Shown: in pieces, positions 24,761-37,651 of the stretch | Position numbering within the stretch: the stretch's first letter is position 1 | Layout of the letters: every line of letters starts with the position of its first letter | Source of the DNA: Odontesthes bonariensis | Taxonomy: Eukaryota; Chordata; Actinopteri; Atheriniformes; Atherinopsidae | Direction: 5' to 3' | DNA: 64,000 nucleotides | Assembly (NCBI RefSeq): GCF_027942865.1 | Contig: NC_134525.1 | Span: forward strand, 20,645,657 to 20,709,656 | Notes under the pieces: generated by a model | The model's database searches: none | The model's input: the letters and a program-made list of their open reading frames with translations, nothing else | What the model was told of the DNA's origin: nothing | Translations under genes and position numbers: made by a program

Positions 24761-26559
24761 GGAAACATAACCCAAAGTGTTTCTCGCGTTTGGAGTAGAT
24801 TCCGATCTCGACAAAGAAAAGAAAAGAAAAAACTTGATAGCTTTGCTCGCCCTCACCCACCCTTTGTTTCCCTTCCTTGACACTTAAATGTGTAACTTTT
24901 GAATCACCTTGTCCTAATACAACATTTGGCTTGTTTTTTGGCTTTCTGTAACTGTTCTGATACAGAAACTATGGGTTGAGTGGAATTTATCAACCTCTCG
25001 TGAATTTTGGACAAGGTATTCCTCAATGGTACCGGTGCAAACAGTGTTGGTCTGTATTTTACCTTTCAGACTAACCTTTAAGAGATCTGAAACTAAAATA
25101 ACACAGTTTGACAACAGTTAGCACGCAACTTCAGGCACATTTCGCGTCGTAATGAGTTATTTACCCGTAAAGCAGCTCTCAGAGGAACAAATATGTGTTT
25201 ATTCTGCAGCAAGTGCTTTCCACCTGTCTGTTCGCCACTTGTTCCTCTTTTCCTCACGCGGCAGGTGCATGAGACATGCAGAATATCCAAAGCATTTAGG
25301 ATAACCCGCACAGGAGAATGAAAGACCAAAAACTTTATGGGGGGCCACCTTGCAGAGCCGAGCGAGGATCGGTGAACATCAAGCTGTCTGTTGCGCACGG
25401 CTGCTGCTTTGTTGCTTTTTGCATTACACTGGCTTCACTTTGAAGTCTGTTTAGCGACACATTTTCATTCAAAAATGCCCATTCTTGTCCCTCTCGCACT
25501 AAACCTGCCCACCCTCGCCCCCATGACGCACGGCAGCTCATTTGTTCTGTATGACTGAGAATGTAAACCCATTAAACTTACAGAAATAGCCAACACGTGC
25601 AGCTCACTCCTTGCTGTCGGAGGTACAACTCCCTGACATGTGAAAAGTTCTGCAGACCAGCTGCAAAACTACAGCTCATGAGTAGAACTGACACCAGTTG
25701 AGCATCACGTACGATAGCGGTTTGATTTTTTTTTTGCAAATTACATTATAATTTGTAATAAATACATAAACTTGCCTTTAGAAATGCAGAAATTAGGACT
25801 TTTGATTACTTTAACGCGTTTTTTTGGACATATCAATAAAAGCGCAACGTCTCTTTTATAAGTTACTGGTTTAAAAAAAATAAAAAAGGAGGACAAAAAT
25901 CCATGTGTACCATGTCTTGTGTTTTTTTCCCCCTAATATCTGATATCCATCCAACTCAAATGTCACTGGTTCCTAAATGAACAAAGAAAGATTACGCTCC
26001 AGTTAAGCAGAGGTGTGTTTGAAATGAAAACAATAAGGTTTTTTGTTTTTTTTAAATATATCGATTTGAACATTTTTTTTTTAATCAGACTATATGGCTG
26101 GGTTGTTATTCTATGGGCTCTCTCTGTGTCCCTAAGTAAAACCCAACACTTGCAAATACATTTTTAGTGTGCTGATTAACATCCTTCCCTGTTGCGATAT
26201 TCTCTGCTGTGCAGCAACTTTTCCTTATAAGTTTCTTTTCAGTCACAGGCAACATGATCCATATCCAAGGCCAAAAACTAACACCATGGTTATTAAACCT
26301 GTCACAGTGTACATTAAACTGTATTTTCTACTAGTTTTATATTGATTCAGCCTTTGGTTACAACACAAAACACAACAAAGGGCACAGAAGAGATTAACAA
26401 AACAAAAGTAGACATTTCATTTTGGCTTCTCTTCTAAGCAAACATGTTTGTTCTTTTCTAAGAACAGGCAAAAGAAGGGTTGCTTGCTTGCTTGAGCTTC
26501 TTTCTTGGTATTTTACTAAATAGAAATAGCAGCCCTTAGAAAAGTAATAAATAGTGACC

Positions 26560-26880
26560 ATCAAATGGCCGCTTTCCTCACATTAGTAAAGCTTTCGAGA
26601 GTTTGCTGATGGGAACTCAGCTGCATTCAATTAGCCTTGATCTAATTTAGCTGGGGCCTTAATTGCGCTCAGGGTGGTGCAGTTGTTTGTGCTAAGCTCT
26701 GTTTGAGACTTCTGTGGAGAAAAACGAGCCGCTCCTTTAGAACAATCCTAATTCAAATGAGACTTATCTACGCCACACCGATCAGACGGATTAAGAGTTA
26801 TTAAAACCTATAAAGGGCTGAAAGCAGAAGATTCAGCGGCCCCAAAGTCCGCTGCGTGGCGGCTCTAGAGGATTTCTCTC
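26560..26880. promoter_or_regulatory. candidate enhancer-like conserved element about 5.5 kb upstream of en2
   Basis: A dense cluster of homeodomain-core sites lies in a non-repetitive block: TTCAATTAGCC, GATCTAATTTAGC, CCTTAATTGCGC, CCTAATTC and GGATTAAG, with a Sox-like AACAATCC at about 26741-26748. No coding potential is seen. This is the best-looking regulatory candidate between insig1 and en2, but the call rests on motif density and complexity alone. Confidence 0.4.
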
Positions 26881-29679
26881 TAAGCACAGTCGAACCACGG
26901 CTGAATTATATAGACATCATCTACCTGTAGTGGGATGTAGGATGAATTAAGATTGGGAGAGAGAAGGAAATATTTTTTCGTGGAAGTATGATTTTTCTCA
27001 CACATGCTAAGCCAAACCAAAGTTTTGCATAATTTCAAAGCTTTTGGAAGAACTGGGCCAACAGCAGTAACTTCCCAGTAAGATGGAGCAACAGTGGACG
27101 GTAAACACAAAGGCTCCATCATAACTGAAAAGATGCCTTATCTCGATACAAGATGCAAAATGTGTCCCAAAATAACAGCCTTTGCTAAAACTCAAACCTT
27201 AATAACTTTTACTCATCTGTCATGTTCGGCTAAATTTCTGGGAAATTGTTGGGGGAAACAACGGGGCTCTCCCATTGTAGCCTACTTTAAAAAATATTGG
27301 GATTTAAACGTGTTTTCTAAACTGATCTACTGTTTGCATTGTCCACTACACGCAATTTCGCCTGCTTCCAATCTTTTCTAATTCGGCTGCCATGCTCTTG
27401 GCTGACCCGGGATGAAAAACAGGGGGCTGTCGGCTTCCAGGCCCACAAAAGGGCAGAGAGAAAAAAAAAATCATACAGGATCATCAAATAGGAGAGACGT
27501 GCTTTCAGGTTTTGAAAGGCACAGGAAGCAGGAGGATTTGGGTCGACCCCTGCAACGGTGACAGAGCTGATATCTTAGAGACCCCCATTCATCTGGAGGC
27601 AGGGATGGTGACCGGGAGAGGGAGGGGTGCTGGGCCTCGGGGTGCATCTGCAGAGGTCCCACCGCCCTCTGATCTGTGAGCTGGCACACATCACGGCGTC
27701 CATTCACAAATCCTCCTTCTGCGCGTCACCTTTTGTAGTACTCCATAGTACTCAGCGCTGGTGACGTTAGACAATCCTACCACAAAAAAATACAGAAGGG
27801 GAAAAAAAATAGGTTATAGGAACTCAAGGACAGAGCACATGCGCAATGCATGCGATTGATTTATCGTGGTAGGGGTGTGTGTATATGTTTATGTATATAT
27901 GTGCGAGTGCGTGCGTGTGTGAGGAGGAGGGAGGGTGGGGTAGAGCTATAAGTGAATATGAAATAGACCCAGTCGCTCTGTAGGTAGGTGCAGAAACCCA
28001 ACGTTTAAAATGTGCCTTTAAAAGCAGGGCTTTTAACCCTTTCCTGCAAGTCAGGGGAACCCCAGGAGCTTTTTAACAAAAAGCACAAGATTAAGGGGGT
28101 AAGAAAAGGAAGAATTATTATCATTATTTAGGAAAACCTGACGGACACGGTGGACAACAATCAGTGCTCCCCGTGAACAAAGACAGAATAAGTTACTATT
28201 TCATCCAGCCTAAATGGCCACATTCTCAATGTTCATTATCAAATGGTTGAATGAGCTAATGATCAGGTGATCCAACATGAAAAAAAGACAAATAGTGGTA
28301 ACAAAAATGGTCACAAACATTACATCTTTTATTGGTGCTTTTGCGTTGATTTGCTGTTTGGAGGAAGCCTTCTAAAAAATAACGGTGAATAACTGCGCGG
28401 ATATAATGACTGCATTTATGTTCCACATGTGAAACTACTGCGGACGAGGCCTGGTTTCACGTGCTGGATTTGCAGCAACAGCTGCGAGGCTGAACACTGG
28501 ACCACGTTTTGTCTTACTGTGAAGAGGCTGCAGAGGCACAGCTCACAAAAGTCATCTCAGACAAACAAACAAAAAAAGCTTCGCCTGAGCTGTTTGTTTA
28601 AATCAAGCATTAGCTACACATTCAGTTTTTCAGTATCAGATAATATCCCAAGAAAAAAAAAGACATTTTTAAAAGTGTGTTCACCGCGGCTGGACAGGCC
28701 AGACACCGTGAGACAAAGGGATGAGCTACCACCATAAAAGCTTCCACTTGAAATTGCATTGTTTTTTTTTATAAATCAATAGGAAACAACAAATATAAGG
28801 AATTTAAAGTGGTCTCCCCAAAACACCAAGAGCAACCAAACAGCCAGTAGAAAGCTAGCTACGCCGATGCACATCGTGCAATAAAACAGCCAAATTAATA
28901 AAAAGACAACATTTGCTTTGAGCTTCATGTGATCCTGGTTCCATTTGATCAAGAAGAACAGCAGTATGCTATTGTAATTTGCCAGTTATTTGAATACAAC
29001 AGCACTAATTTAACCCTTAATCAGCCAAGCCAAGATAGAGGGAAAAAGAAAAATATTTTCAACCACAACCAGAAAAGTCAACCAGAGTCTCGCTAACATG
29101 TCAAGTCACTTTTCTTTCTTTCTTTTTTCTCCAGAAGATGAAGCAACAACAATGATAACAACGATGAAGACGGCGGTAATCATAATGAGGATGGTTTTCA
29201 ACACAGTCATTTTTTTTGTCCTTTTCATCAGTGTGCAGACCCAAACAAGTCAAAATGAGAAGACAACAGCGGCGATTCTGGGCTGGTGGAAATAAAAAGA
29301 AAAGAAAAGAAAAAGAGTAACTTATTTTGGTCTAAAAGCTGCATCCAACTGTACGATATTTTGCTGTTTCACTTGTTTTGGTTGTCTTTCTTTCTAAAAA
29401 TCAATTTCCAAACAAAGGGACTCACTATTCACACCCGCCTTCCATTCAAGCCCCTGTTTTAAAATACGTTTTTACATTACGACACACTGAAATGAAGGGG
29501 TGATATTCCTTAAAAGTGGGAAAAAAATAAAAAATAAGATATAAGCGTTTGTATTGCAGGCCGGTTGATGTGTTGAAATGTGTAGTTTTTGCATTGCACA
29601 AAGGCTCTTATTAAAATTCAGAGTCTGAAATGGTGTCATTTCCTCCAGACATCCCTGTTTTGCTGGGAGGTTAGAGGCC

Positions 29680-29880
29680 AAGCCCAGGCGGTAGCGGCCT
29701 GTCTGTGAATCCATTGTCTGCCCCTTATTTAGCGCTCAACATTAATCTGCGCTTCCCCTCACAAGTGAGAAACAATCGCAGCATGAGAGTGGCCTGTCTA
29801 ATTACATCTTTCACTCTCAACTTTCACTGTTTGGATTGGGCCCTTTGTGATGGGGCACATGTGCGACAGGAGAAGGTAGG
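29680..29880. promoter_or_regulatory. candidate conserved noncoding element upstream of en2
   Basis: A non-repetitive block with CCATTGTCTGCCCC, CATTAATCTGCGC, GAAACAATCGCAGC, GTCTAATTACATC and GGGGCACATGTGCG. It combines Sox-type (CATTGT, ACAAT), homeodomain (TAATTA) and E-box (CACATGTG) cores. No exon signals are seen. Confidence 0.3.
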
Positions 29881-31739
29881 TTTGGAGTAAAACATGTTTT
29901 GTTTTTTGAGGGCGGGGGGAAAAAGCTGCGTTATAGCTTTTGAAATAAATGAACTGAGCTACACAAAGATTCACTAAAACCCCGTGATGCTAGACTTTTG
30001 TGAGCCTGAACACAAACCCAGATTAACTCACTGTAAAGTGCAGGCAGTGAGACTTAACCATAATTGCTTGTATTACACACACATAGCCTAAACACACACA
30101 CAAAAAAATAACTAGTTGATGTTTCCTGTGGGACAAAGCCGGGCCAAACGAGCTTAAAACACTGAATCTGTGCCATAAATACAAATGAAAACGATTATGG
30201 ACATAGTCACTGACGTATTTTTCTGTTTGTCCAAAAGCATAAATTCAAACAAAACTAATATGTTGACACCATAACGCCTGGTCGGCCTCTAGTAGGCTAC
30301 CAAAAATAATCACATTATACAAGAAAGTAGGTTATGCGCGTGGGTTAATTTTAGAAATGTGGATGCTCCACTCAACTTAAGGAAAAGACGATGCGTGTCT
30401 CTAATAGTAAAAAAGAAAAGAAAACACAAAGTTGAACTGTTCGAAGGCTTCTTACTCAGTCGCTGCCTTGCTGTTCCTCTGGTCCTCCTCGGATGCCCCC
30501 TTATTTTCGCGCAGCCCCGGCTCAAAAGCCACAAGAGAGCCGGCTGTGCGATCCTCGCTGGCCGGTGGCGTCCTGGGAGGGGAAATGCAAACTTAGTGCT
30601 GGTCAGCAAAGTTGCTCAAAGTTTTGTCTTTGGCGCGACTCTGGATCCCGAGCAGTGCGCACAAAACAGTTTGTTTGCATCACTGATTTTCTTTTAAAGG
30701 GATATGGACCCAGTTCTGGGTCGACCGCAGCGTCGCGAGAGGCAAACACCAGAAAATGAGAAATACCTTACACGCATCCCTGCGCGTTTCAAATCGGACA
30801 GGAAGGCTTCTTTAGCTGTCACGTTTTTAGTTTTGATGCATTTGGTTGCCAATTATGAAGTGACTGGAATCTACTTGATACAACAGGCAAATTAGAGTGG
30901 TAAAAAGCCACACTATATGAAACACATGCTGTTGCTATGGGAAGAAATTAATGTATGTTTGAGGTACAAATAGTGTTTTTTTTTTTAAACAAAAATGCTG
31001 TTACTGCGTCTTTAGGCATACGTGCGATGATAGCCATCCAGTAGTACTGTTTTTACGCATGTAACCTTGCCCAGGACGAACTGTTTTTAAGTTACTCTTC
31101 TCCCTCTTGATCTGAAAGCAGTGATTACAATGTTTAATGTAGAAAAATGTTGAATATGGACAATACTCAGCATACACTAGGGTTTTTAACAGAGCAGTTT
31201 CAGATGATGTTTTAAGGTATGCTAACATTTTGACATCACGGATTTTCAAATAGGCCAGTGAACGTATTTTTAGTAAAATAAATAAATAAATAAATTGTCT
31301 CATTTGTCTTCACGTCACTAGATTTTCGATTGCTAATTAGTTTAAATTAACTGCACCTAACTGTGGGCAGATATGAAAGTGGAGACGATGAAACTTATTA
31401 TCATTGAGGTGCATTAGAAAATAGTGAAAATGTGCTTTCACCGTCATGTTAGTGGGAATGCCTGCCCTTAAAGCAAGGAACCCCGGGGGTCCTCGCTGCT
31501 CACTTTGACAACCAGTGCTCCATATCTATTGTTTTGTTTTACGCACAAACTGGTGCGCATCGTGTTTCCATCTCCCAACTAAAACTCCCAAGAAATAAAA
31601 TAAAACCTGTCACGGCTTCCTAAACGCAGGTGAAATATTGGGAGTATCTGGGAGCATGCACTGGATTTAAATTAGGCTTCCTCCCCGTTAGTTCGGGACT
31701 CTTTCTCTTTACTAAGGCGAGAATGGGCGTTTGTAGACT

Positions 31740-31900
31740 GCTCTGGAGTCTGCGTCACGTGGCCTGGTTTCTGCCGTCCTATTGGTCCAAGGCACGTGTC
31801 TGGGAGGACGGTGGAAGAACGTCACTTGGGGGGCTCGTATTGAAAATAAGAACAAAACTCCAGAGTGAGAGTATTAGAGCATCAGTTTAGGAGCCTCTTT
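31740..31900 (+). promoter_or_regulatory. en2: en2 promoter region
   Basis: Within 510 bp of the en2 start codon there are two canonical E-boxes, CACGTG at 31756-31761 and 31793-31798, flanking an inverted CCAAT box (CTATTGGTCC, about 31780-31788), and then GAACGTCACTTGG. Local GC content is raised relative to flanks. No clear TATA box is placed. The start site, and therefore the 5' UTR (roughly 31870-32249), is not resolved; an ATG at 32049 would open a short upstream frame if it is included in the mRNA. Confidence 0.45.
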
Positions 31901-32249
31901 ATTTACCCTTAGTTTAGTTTAGGTGTAGGCAATACTGAGCACGCTGAAATCGGATGACACTGAACTGGATGGTGCGCAAATGGCAAATGTTTTAGCTCTG
32001 AGAAATCAGTTGTAACCCGAGGTTGAGGGAATATATGTGAAAAAATTATGCTTATCTCAAAGGACACTATCGCAAAGCTTTGCATGGTGTCCATGGGACT
32101 CATCACTATCTGAGCTTTTTTTTTTTAAATTTATTTCTACTCGTGCAGTTTTTGGCAATCTTATTTCCTTGAAGTTCTTCGCAAATTTCATTGCAGCGGA
32201 GGGAGCGATAAAGGGGTTAACGAGAGTAAAGCGGGGAAAGTGAATCAGT

Positions 32250-34874
32250 ATGGAAGAAAATGATCACGGCAACAGAGATGTGGTGGAGCGGCAGGAGTCG
32301 GCGGATGAATCCAACAGAGCCATCCTTCCCCTCTTACAGGCGCCGGGTAACTTGCAGATCCCTCATCGGGTTACCAATTTCTTCATCGACAACATACTGC
32401 GGCCGGACTTCGGACGGAAAAAGGACGGGAGCGCAAACCGCGAGGAGAGTAACCTGGCATCGCGGGAGAGCCACAACAGCCCCGCAGCCCCTCAGACAGA
32501 GCCGGTGGGGAGCACGGTGCCAGCGGAGGGGACTTCCACCCCGCACACGGTTACCGGAGCCAAGAAGCCTGCGATAGCCGCCGAGGAGCCTCTGAAACCC
32601 CGCGAGGAGAATGAAGACCAGTGCCTAAGCTCAGACTCAGACAGTTCCCAAGCCAGCTCAAAAGCATCCATGTCTCAGCCCATGCTGTGGCCAGCCTGGG
32701 TCTACTGCACCCGATACTCGGACAGGCCTTCTTCAGGTTGGTGCCATGCGTTTATCTATCTTGTATTCTCGGTAACCTGAAATACCCCGTAACACTGACC
32801 CCAGATGGCTTGACCGACTTCTCGCTGAGGAGTAGCGCGGAATGGAGCGAACCGTGCTGTGGAGCGCACAGTGAGAATTTACAGAACACAAATCACTTTA
32901 GAATTTACAAATACGTAATAATATATATCCAAAGCAGCCAGAGGGAGAGTGTATGAAAAGCGTGTTTTTGCACAATTTAGAAAAAAATGTACCACATGAA
33001 TATTACATTTAAAACAGCTTTTATGTGAGAGTAGGCCTATTAAAAACAAACGAGAATGAATTCATTTTTTAAAATAGTAAAACTTTCTCAAATGCTTTTA
33101 TATCAAACGCTTGACAGAATACATAAATACAACATATTTGTCGAACTACTTTGCACAGATTTCTTGTTTGCAAAATGCTACAATTCGGGTCTTCTTGCAG
33201 TGAATTTATTCGGGTTAAGAGCATCCTATTGGGGTCCTACATAGGACCGTAAACATGAGCCCGCTGATAGGCTGCTCGTCTTTCAGAGACGGTGCATGGC
33301 TGCAAGTTAATATTTGGTGCGCTTGTTTGGCTGTTTTGGTTTGCGGAACTTGTGTTTGGGATTGTACAAAATCTGTTTTCACAACGTTGCTGTCTGCTGG
33401 CCAGCAAAGTTCGCTTTTGATACCATTCATAATCTTTCTCTGAAAGGAAATACATCGCTACTGTTCAGTTGCCAGCAAGGTAGTGACTGTATATGTCTTA
33501 GTACCTATCAAAAGTGGAGTACAACTTGTTCTCATGCATTATGTAACGCCATATAGTGTGGCGTAGGCGACTACTACAAGTTGTAGAGCTGCAGTTTTCA
33601 TATGGGCTGCTCGAAAAAAAGGGCACGCTCGCTGATTCACGAACTTTGAAGACGTATTGTGTTGTTTCCTGATTGTTTCGCACAGTTTAGGAGGAAGGCA
33701 CCAAGCAGGCCCCCATCCAGATGGAAAATTAATCTCTCGCCAATGCGTGCTGCTCAGATTCTGTGCACGTTTGCCCATTGAGGCGCTTTTCAAGTGGCCC
33801 ACAAAAAGTAAAATGCAAAGTAGCAGCACTGAAATTGATCCCGTTTTTCCACGAACACCAGCAACACAGAGGCTGAGCTGTGTCAGCGGTGCTCTTCCAG
33901 CGTTATCGACTAATAACTCCTTATTACTATAGACAGTTGCAGAGTGTGTTCAGTGTGTGGGCTTGTGTGAGTGTGTATGATGTGTGCAAGCATGGAAGAA
34001 GGATAGCAACAGGGAGGCATGGGTGCTCTCTCTGGCTTCTTGGATGTTTTTCTCAGTGAACGTGACAACACTTGGGCCCTCGTTCTTTTTCCTTTTCTTT
34101 GAAAGTTTTGAAAGAAAAAATAGTCTACTTTGCGGGGTCAGACGAATATATTTTTGCATTCATCATGGACCATAAAAAGTCTACGCGAACAGGCACATGA
34201 AAAGCCATTAGTTTACATGTATAGTTTGGAGAGTTAGAGCAAATCAAATTCTTGCAAAATACACTTTACGCACGTGTTTTGGACACATTTTGAGGCACTG
34301 TCTTCAATGCAAAGTATCCTAAGAGCATGCTGTTCACATGTTACTGCAGTATTTCTATGAGGAAAATCTAAAAATTAATCGATGATGCTCACAAAGTTGT
34401 TATTACGGCGTTTCCAAGACTATCCCTAACGTAAAGCTCTGGGTCTATTTTTCATTCTTTATCTCCATTTCGCTGGTGGCCATGTTGTGATACTGAAAAA
34501 CCAATGCATATGTGTCTGTGCACCCCCACCTCCCAACCCCACTCCACACTACAGGGCCAAGATCTCGCAAACCAAAGAAGAAAACGACCAGCAAAGAGGA
34601 CAAGCGACCACGGACGGCCTTCACAGCAGAGCAACTGCAAAGACTAAAATCGGAGTTTCAGACAAATCGGTATCTGACGGAGCAGAGGCGTCAGCACCTG
34701 GCGCAGGAGTTGGGCCTGAACGAATCCCAGATCAAGATCTGGTTTCAGAACAAGAGGGCCAAAATCAAGAAGGCCACCGGCTCTAAAAACTCTCTGGCCT
34801 TGCACCTGATGGCACAGGGACTTTACAATCATGCCACCGTCTCGTCGAAAGACGAAAAATCAGACAGCGATTGA
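32250..34874 (+). CDS. en2: Engrailed-2 homeodomain transcription factor (2 coding exons)
   Basis: Exons are 32250-32736 and 34555-34874, joined by a 1.8 kb GT-AG intron (TTCAG then GTTGGT; CACACTACAG then GGCCAAG). They encode 268 aa, close to other fish En2 proteins. The EH1 Groucho-binding motif is at residues 41-55 with core FFIDNIL at 44-50. The PBX-binding EH2 block [14 protein letters not shown] is at 147-160. The basic linker PRSRKPKKK is at 164-172. The homeodomain is about 177-236, with [11 protein letters not shown] in helix 3 (Q227 is homeodomain position 50, N228 position 51). The C-terminal EH5-type end is [13 protein letters not shown] at 243-255 followed by an acidic SDSD terminus. 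The intron sits between EH2 and the homeodomain, as in vertebrate En genes. En proteins are nuclear repressors that maintain midbrain-hindbrain boundary fate. Linkage to insig1 supports en2; I think the en2a co-orthologue, but sequence alone does not prove a versus b. Confidence 0.96.
32737..34554 (+). other. en2: en2 intron
   Basis: A single 1818 bp intron with GTTGGT donor and CCACACTACAG acceptor. No independent gene is seen inside; open frames on both strands here look random. Confidence 0.9.
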
Positions 34875-36865
34875 TTTCCAGAGATGTAACGGCAGCCTCC
34901 TGACGAAAAAGAACCTATAGTAATCCTATGATAGATGTTTATAGAGATATCACAGAAAGAAAAAAAAACTCTACAGGAATATTTTATGTTGCCACAGCAG
35001 ATAAAAATATGACAAAGTACTTACTATAACTATCACTCACAATGGATGTACAATGGTTCCAGGACACAATAACAAATAAAAAAGGAACAATAAGGTCACT
35101 ACCAAGAGTCCCTAGCTGAATTTTTAACGATACCATGGCTCTCTGTAGGTTCCTATGGGAATATTATAGTGATTTTTCGTTATATGGGAGGTTAAATCAA
35201 GCCTACAATGCAATAATATGACCGATTAAAGGGCCAGTGTATAGAGTATACCAGCATAAATTGTTTAAAAATAACAGAGAGATATTTCTGCAATATCACG
35301 TCTATAAAAGATGTTGTATAAAGGTATGTTTTCATTGTTTGTCGTCCCCGCCCCTTCCAGGAGGTACAACTGCTCACACCCTTCATTTTTATATACACAG
35401 TAGAATTACTGCTTTCCACGATGGTCATCATTTCACCTTTAACTAACTGGCACCTGACGTTTCGATCTGTCAGTAGTGAGAAAAGAAGAAAAAAAACAAG
35501 AAAAAAAAAAAACTGAAGTCCAAAGAATATTTTTCTGCTGCATCCAGGCTACTGTGAATTTAAATAAATGCTAACACGGTTTCTATTGCCATGCTTGGTT
35601 TTTCTTGGTTGTGTTTGGTGTAAAACTGGACAGAGGAAGGTGTTCCGTGCTAGCTCCAGAGCTAATTGGACAGACTTTGAATTTTTATACGCTTTGTTGT
35701 TGTAATTCACGGGATCAGTTTGTTATAAGTGACCGAGAGAGTAATTTTTTCTTCTTTTTTTTTTCCTAACACGCCACTTAACTAAAACGCTAAGTTAGGC
35801 TTTTGCTTACTCGAATTATGGTCGTCTCACAAAACGTGCGTGTTCCCTTCGTTATGCCAATGCATCAGTGCAGCTATTATAGTTTTAAACAGCAATATGA
35901 ATAATTTTTGTAGCTAAGTGAAGGTTATAATGCTGCCTTTTGAGTCACAGAAAACAACTCTGTAGCATAAAGACAATGATGACAACCATTTTGCGCACTC
36001 TTTAGACTATAAATGCAGGTTATTGGATGTTCTTGGTAAATAGGCTACATTTTTATTACATATCCATATATCATAAAAAGAAGGCAAATCCGTCAGTGAC
36101 TGTATTACAAATGTTGGAAATCTCTTATCGTTGTTGAAAGGACTTCATATGTGTATTTATATAGATTATATTGAGAAAAAAAAAATCTATCCAATGACCA
36201 GTGTTGCTTTAGAGTAGATTTCTGAGGTGTTTACACTGCTTGTTTATCTTGCAATAACTTCTTTTTGTTTTCTTTCCTTGTTTCTTTCTTTTTTTTTTTT
36301 TTCTTTGTGAATGAAATTGTTTATGGGGCCTTTGCATGAAAGCTGCAATTTGTTGTACTTGGGCAAATAACTGTGTTTATAAACTTTGGTCTTTCTTGAC
36401 AAAAGTATGATCAGCTAAGTTTCAGACTGTATCCATACCAAATTATGGACTTTTTGCCTTTCAAAGTGTTTTTGTTGTGTATCTGCAAAAAGTGTGTGTG
36501 AATTAAAATCCACCAAACAGAAACACACTTTGCCTTAAAGTTCAAGTGGGAACTTTCTATGAAACAGAACTGTGCCGAATCAGAGAAGCAGTATTACTTC
36601 AAATGCAGACTACTCAAGTTTAATGCCTTTATGAAAACTGCTGGTACGACATTATGAATTTACTCATCAGCGTATATCTATCTATATATGAACATGTTTA
36701 AATGAAATTACAACACAGAGTTGTAGAATACAATGCTATTTTTTATTTTATGTTGGAAGTATTCTTTGGTATAAATGTACATAATTTGTATCATGTATTA
36801 ATTGTGTAATTAACTGCCTCCCGGAGACTGCAAAAGAAGAGTAAATAAACCTTGAAGTTTATACA
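34875..36865 (+). other. en2: en2 3' UTR
   Basis: AT-rich, about 2 kb, without genes. It ends after AATAAA at 36844-36849 (AGTAAATAAACCTTGAAG). T-rich tracts occur at about 36270-36305. Confidence 0.65.
36844..36849 (+). terminator. en2: en2 polyadenylation signal
   Basis: Canonical AATAAA about 2 kb after the stop codon; cleavage is expected about 15-25 bases later, near 36865-36875. Confidence 0.6.
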
Positions 36866-37437
36866 CAAGTTTCTGAATCCTTTATGCAAAGCTTTGTATG
36901 GTGCTCTAAAACAGAGAAGAAGCCTGACTGAAGAAGTACATGTGACCCTTGATCAATGCTGAACTTTTTCAGGACTTTTTGGTCCCCTTAAAACAAATTT
37001 AGTACTTGGTACATGTGTCAAGAAAAGAGAAAAGAGAAATACATTCAGTGTTCACAAACATAACCACAGACAGAAATACACTGCATTGCTTGACAATCCT
37101 TTCCATGAAATCATTTTCAGTTAGATTTACAGAAGATAAAATTCATGGGTTTGGAGATTAAAACATTTGCAAAAGCATCAAAATATTATGCAAGGGAAAG
37201 CCTTGAACAATTCCCAGGCATGTTTCCACAACAATGCCTTATCTGCATTTCCATACTTGCACCACTAGTCTTTGAACGCCATGTCTAACGGCCGGTGACT
37301 AGCATTAGAGCAGATAGGGCTGCTCCCAACACTGTCTTCAAGACGGTCAGTCTTCCTCGCCGCCTCTGAAAGGAGCCTGTGCTTCTATCACGAGGCAGAA
37401 ATGGGAATAGAGAGGGGGGAGGAAGGGGTGGGGGGAT

Positions 37438-37506
<69 letters not shown>
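37438..37506 (+). repeat. GA microsatellite
   Basis: About 33 nearly uninterrupted AG units with one AAAG interruption. Confidence 0.98.
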
Positions 37507-37507
<1 letters not shown>

Positions 37508-37509
37508 AA

Positions 37510-37619
37510 TGAAGGTCAAAGCCCGTCATGGCTGCAGGTGGCTGGTTTCCCCCCCTCCCGTCCCTCAGTAACCCATTCTCCACACACAGCTTTCTCACTC
37601 TGCAACTCATACTCTATCT

Positions 37620-37651
<32 letters not shown>

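Larger units (their letters stand above)
20030..31700. other. insig1-en2 intergenic region
   Basis: No protein-coding gene is recognised in about 11.7 kb. It holds simple repeats, a pyrimidine-rich tract at about 20440-20560, and several high-complexity islands listed separately (20960-21110, 24500-24760, 26560-26880, 29680-29880). This is the usual picture around a developmental homeobox gene whose enhancers lie in flanking DNA. None of the open frames shows splice sites plus protein-like composition. Confidence 0.5.
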
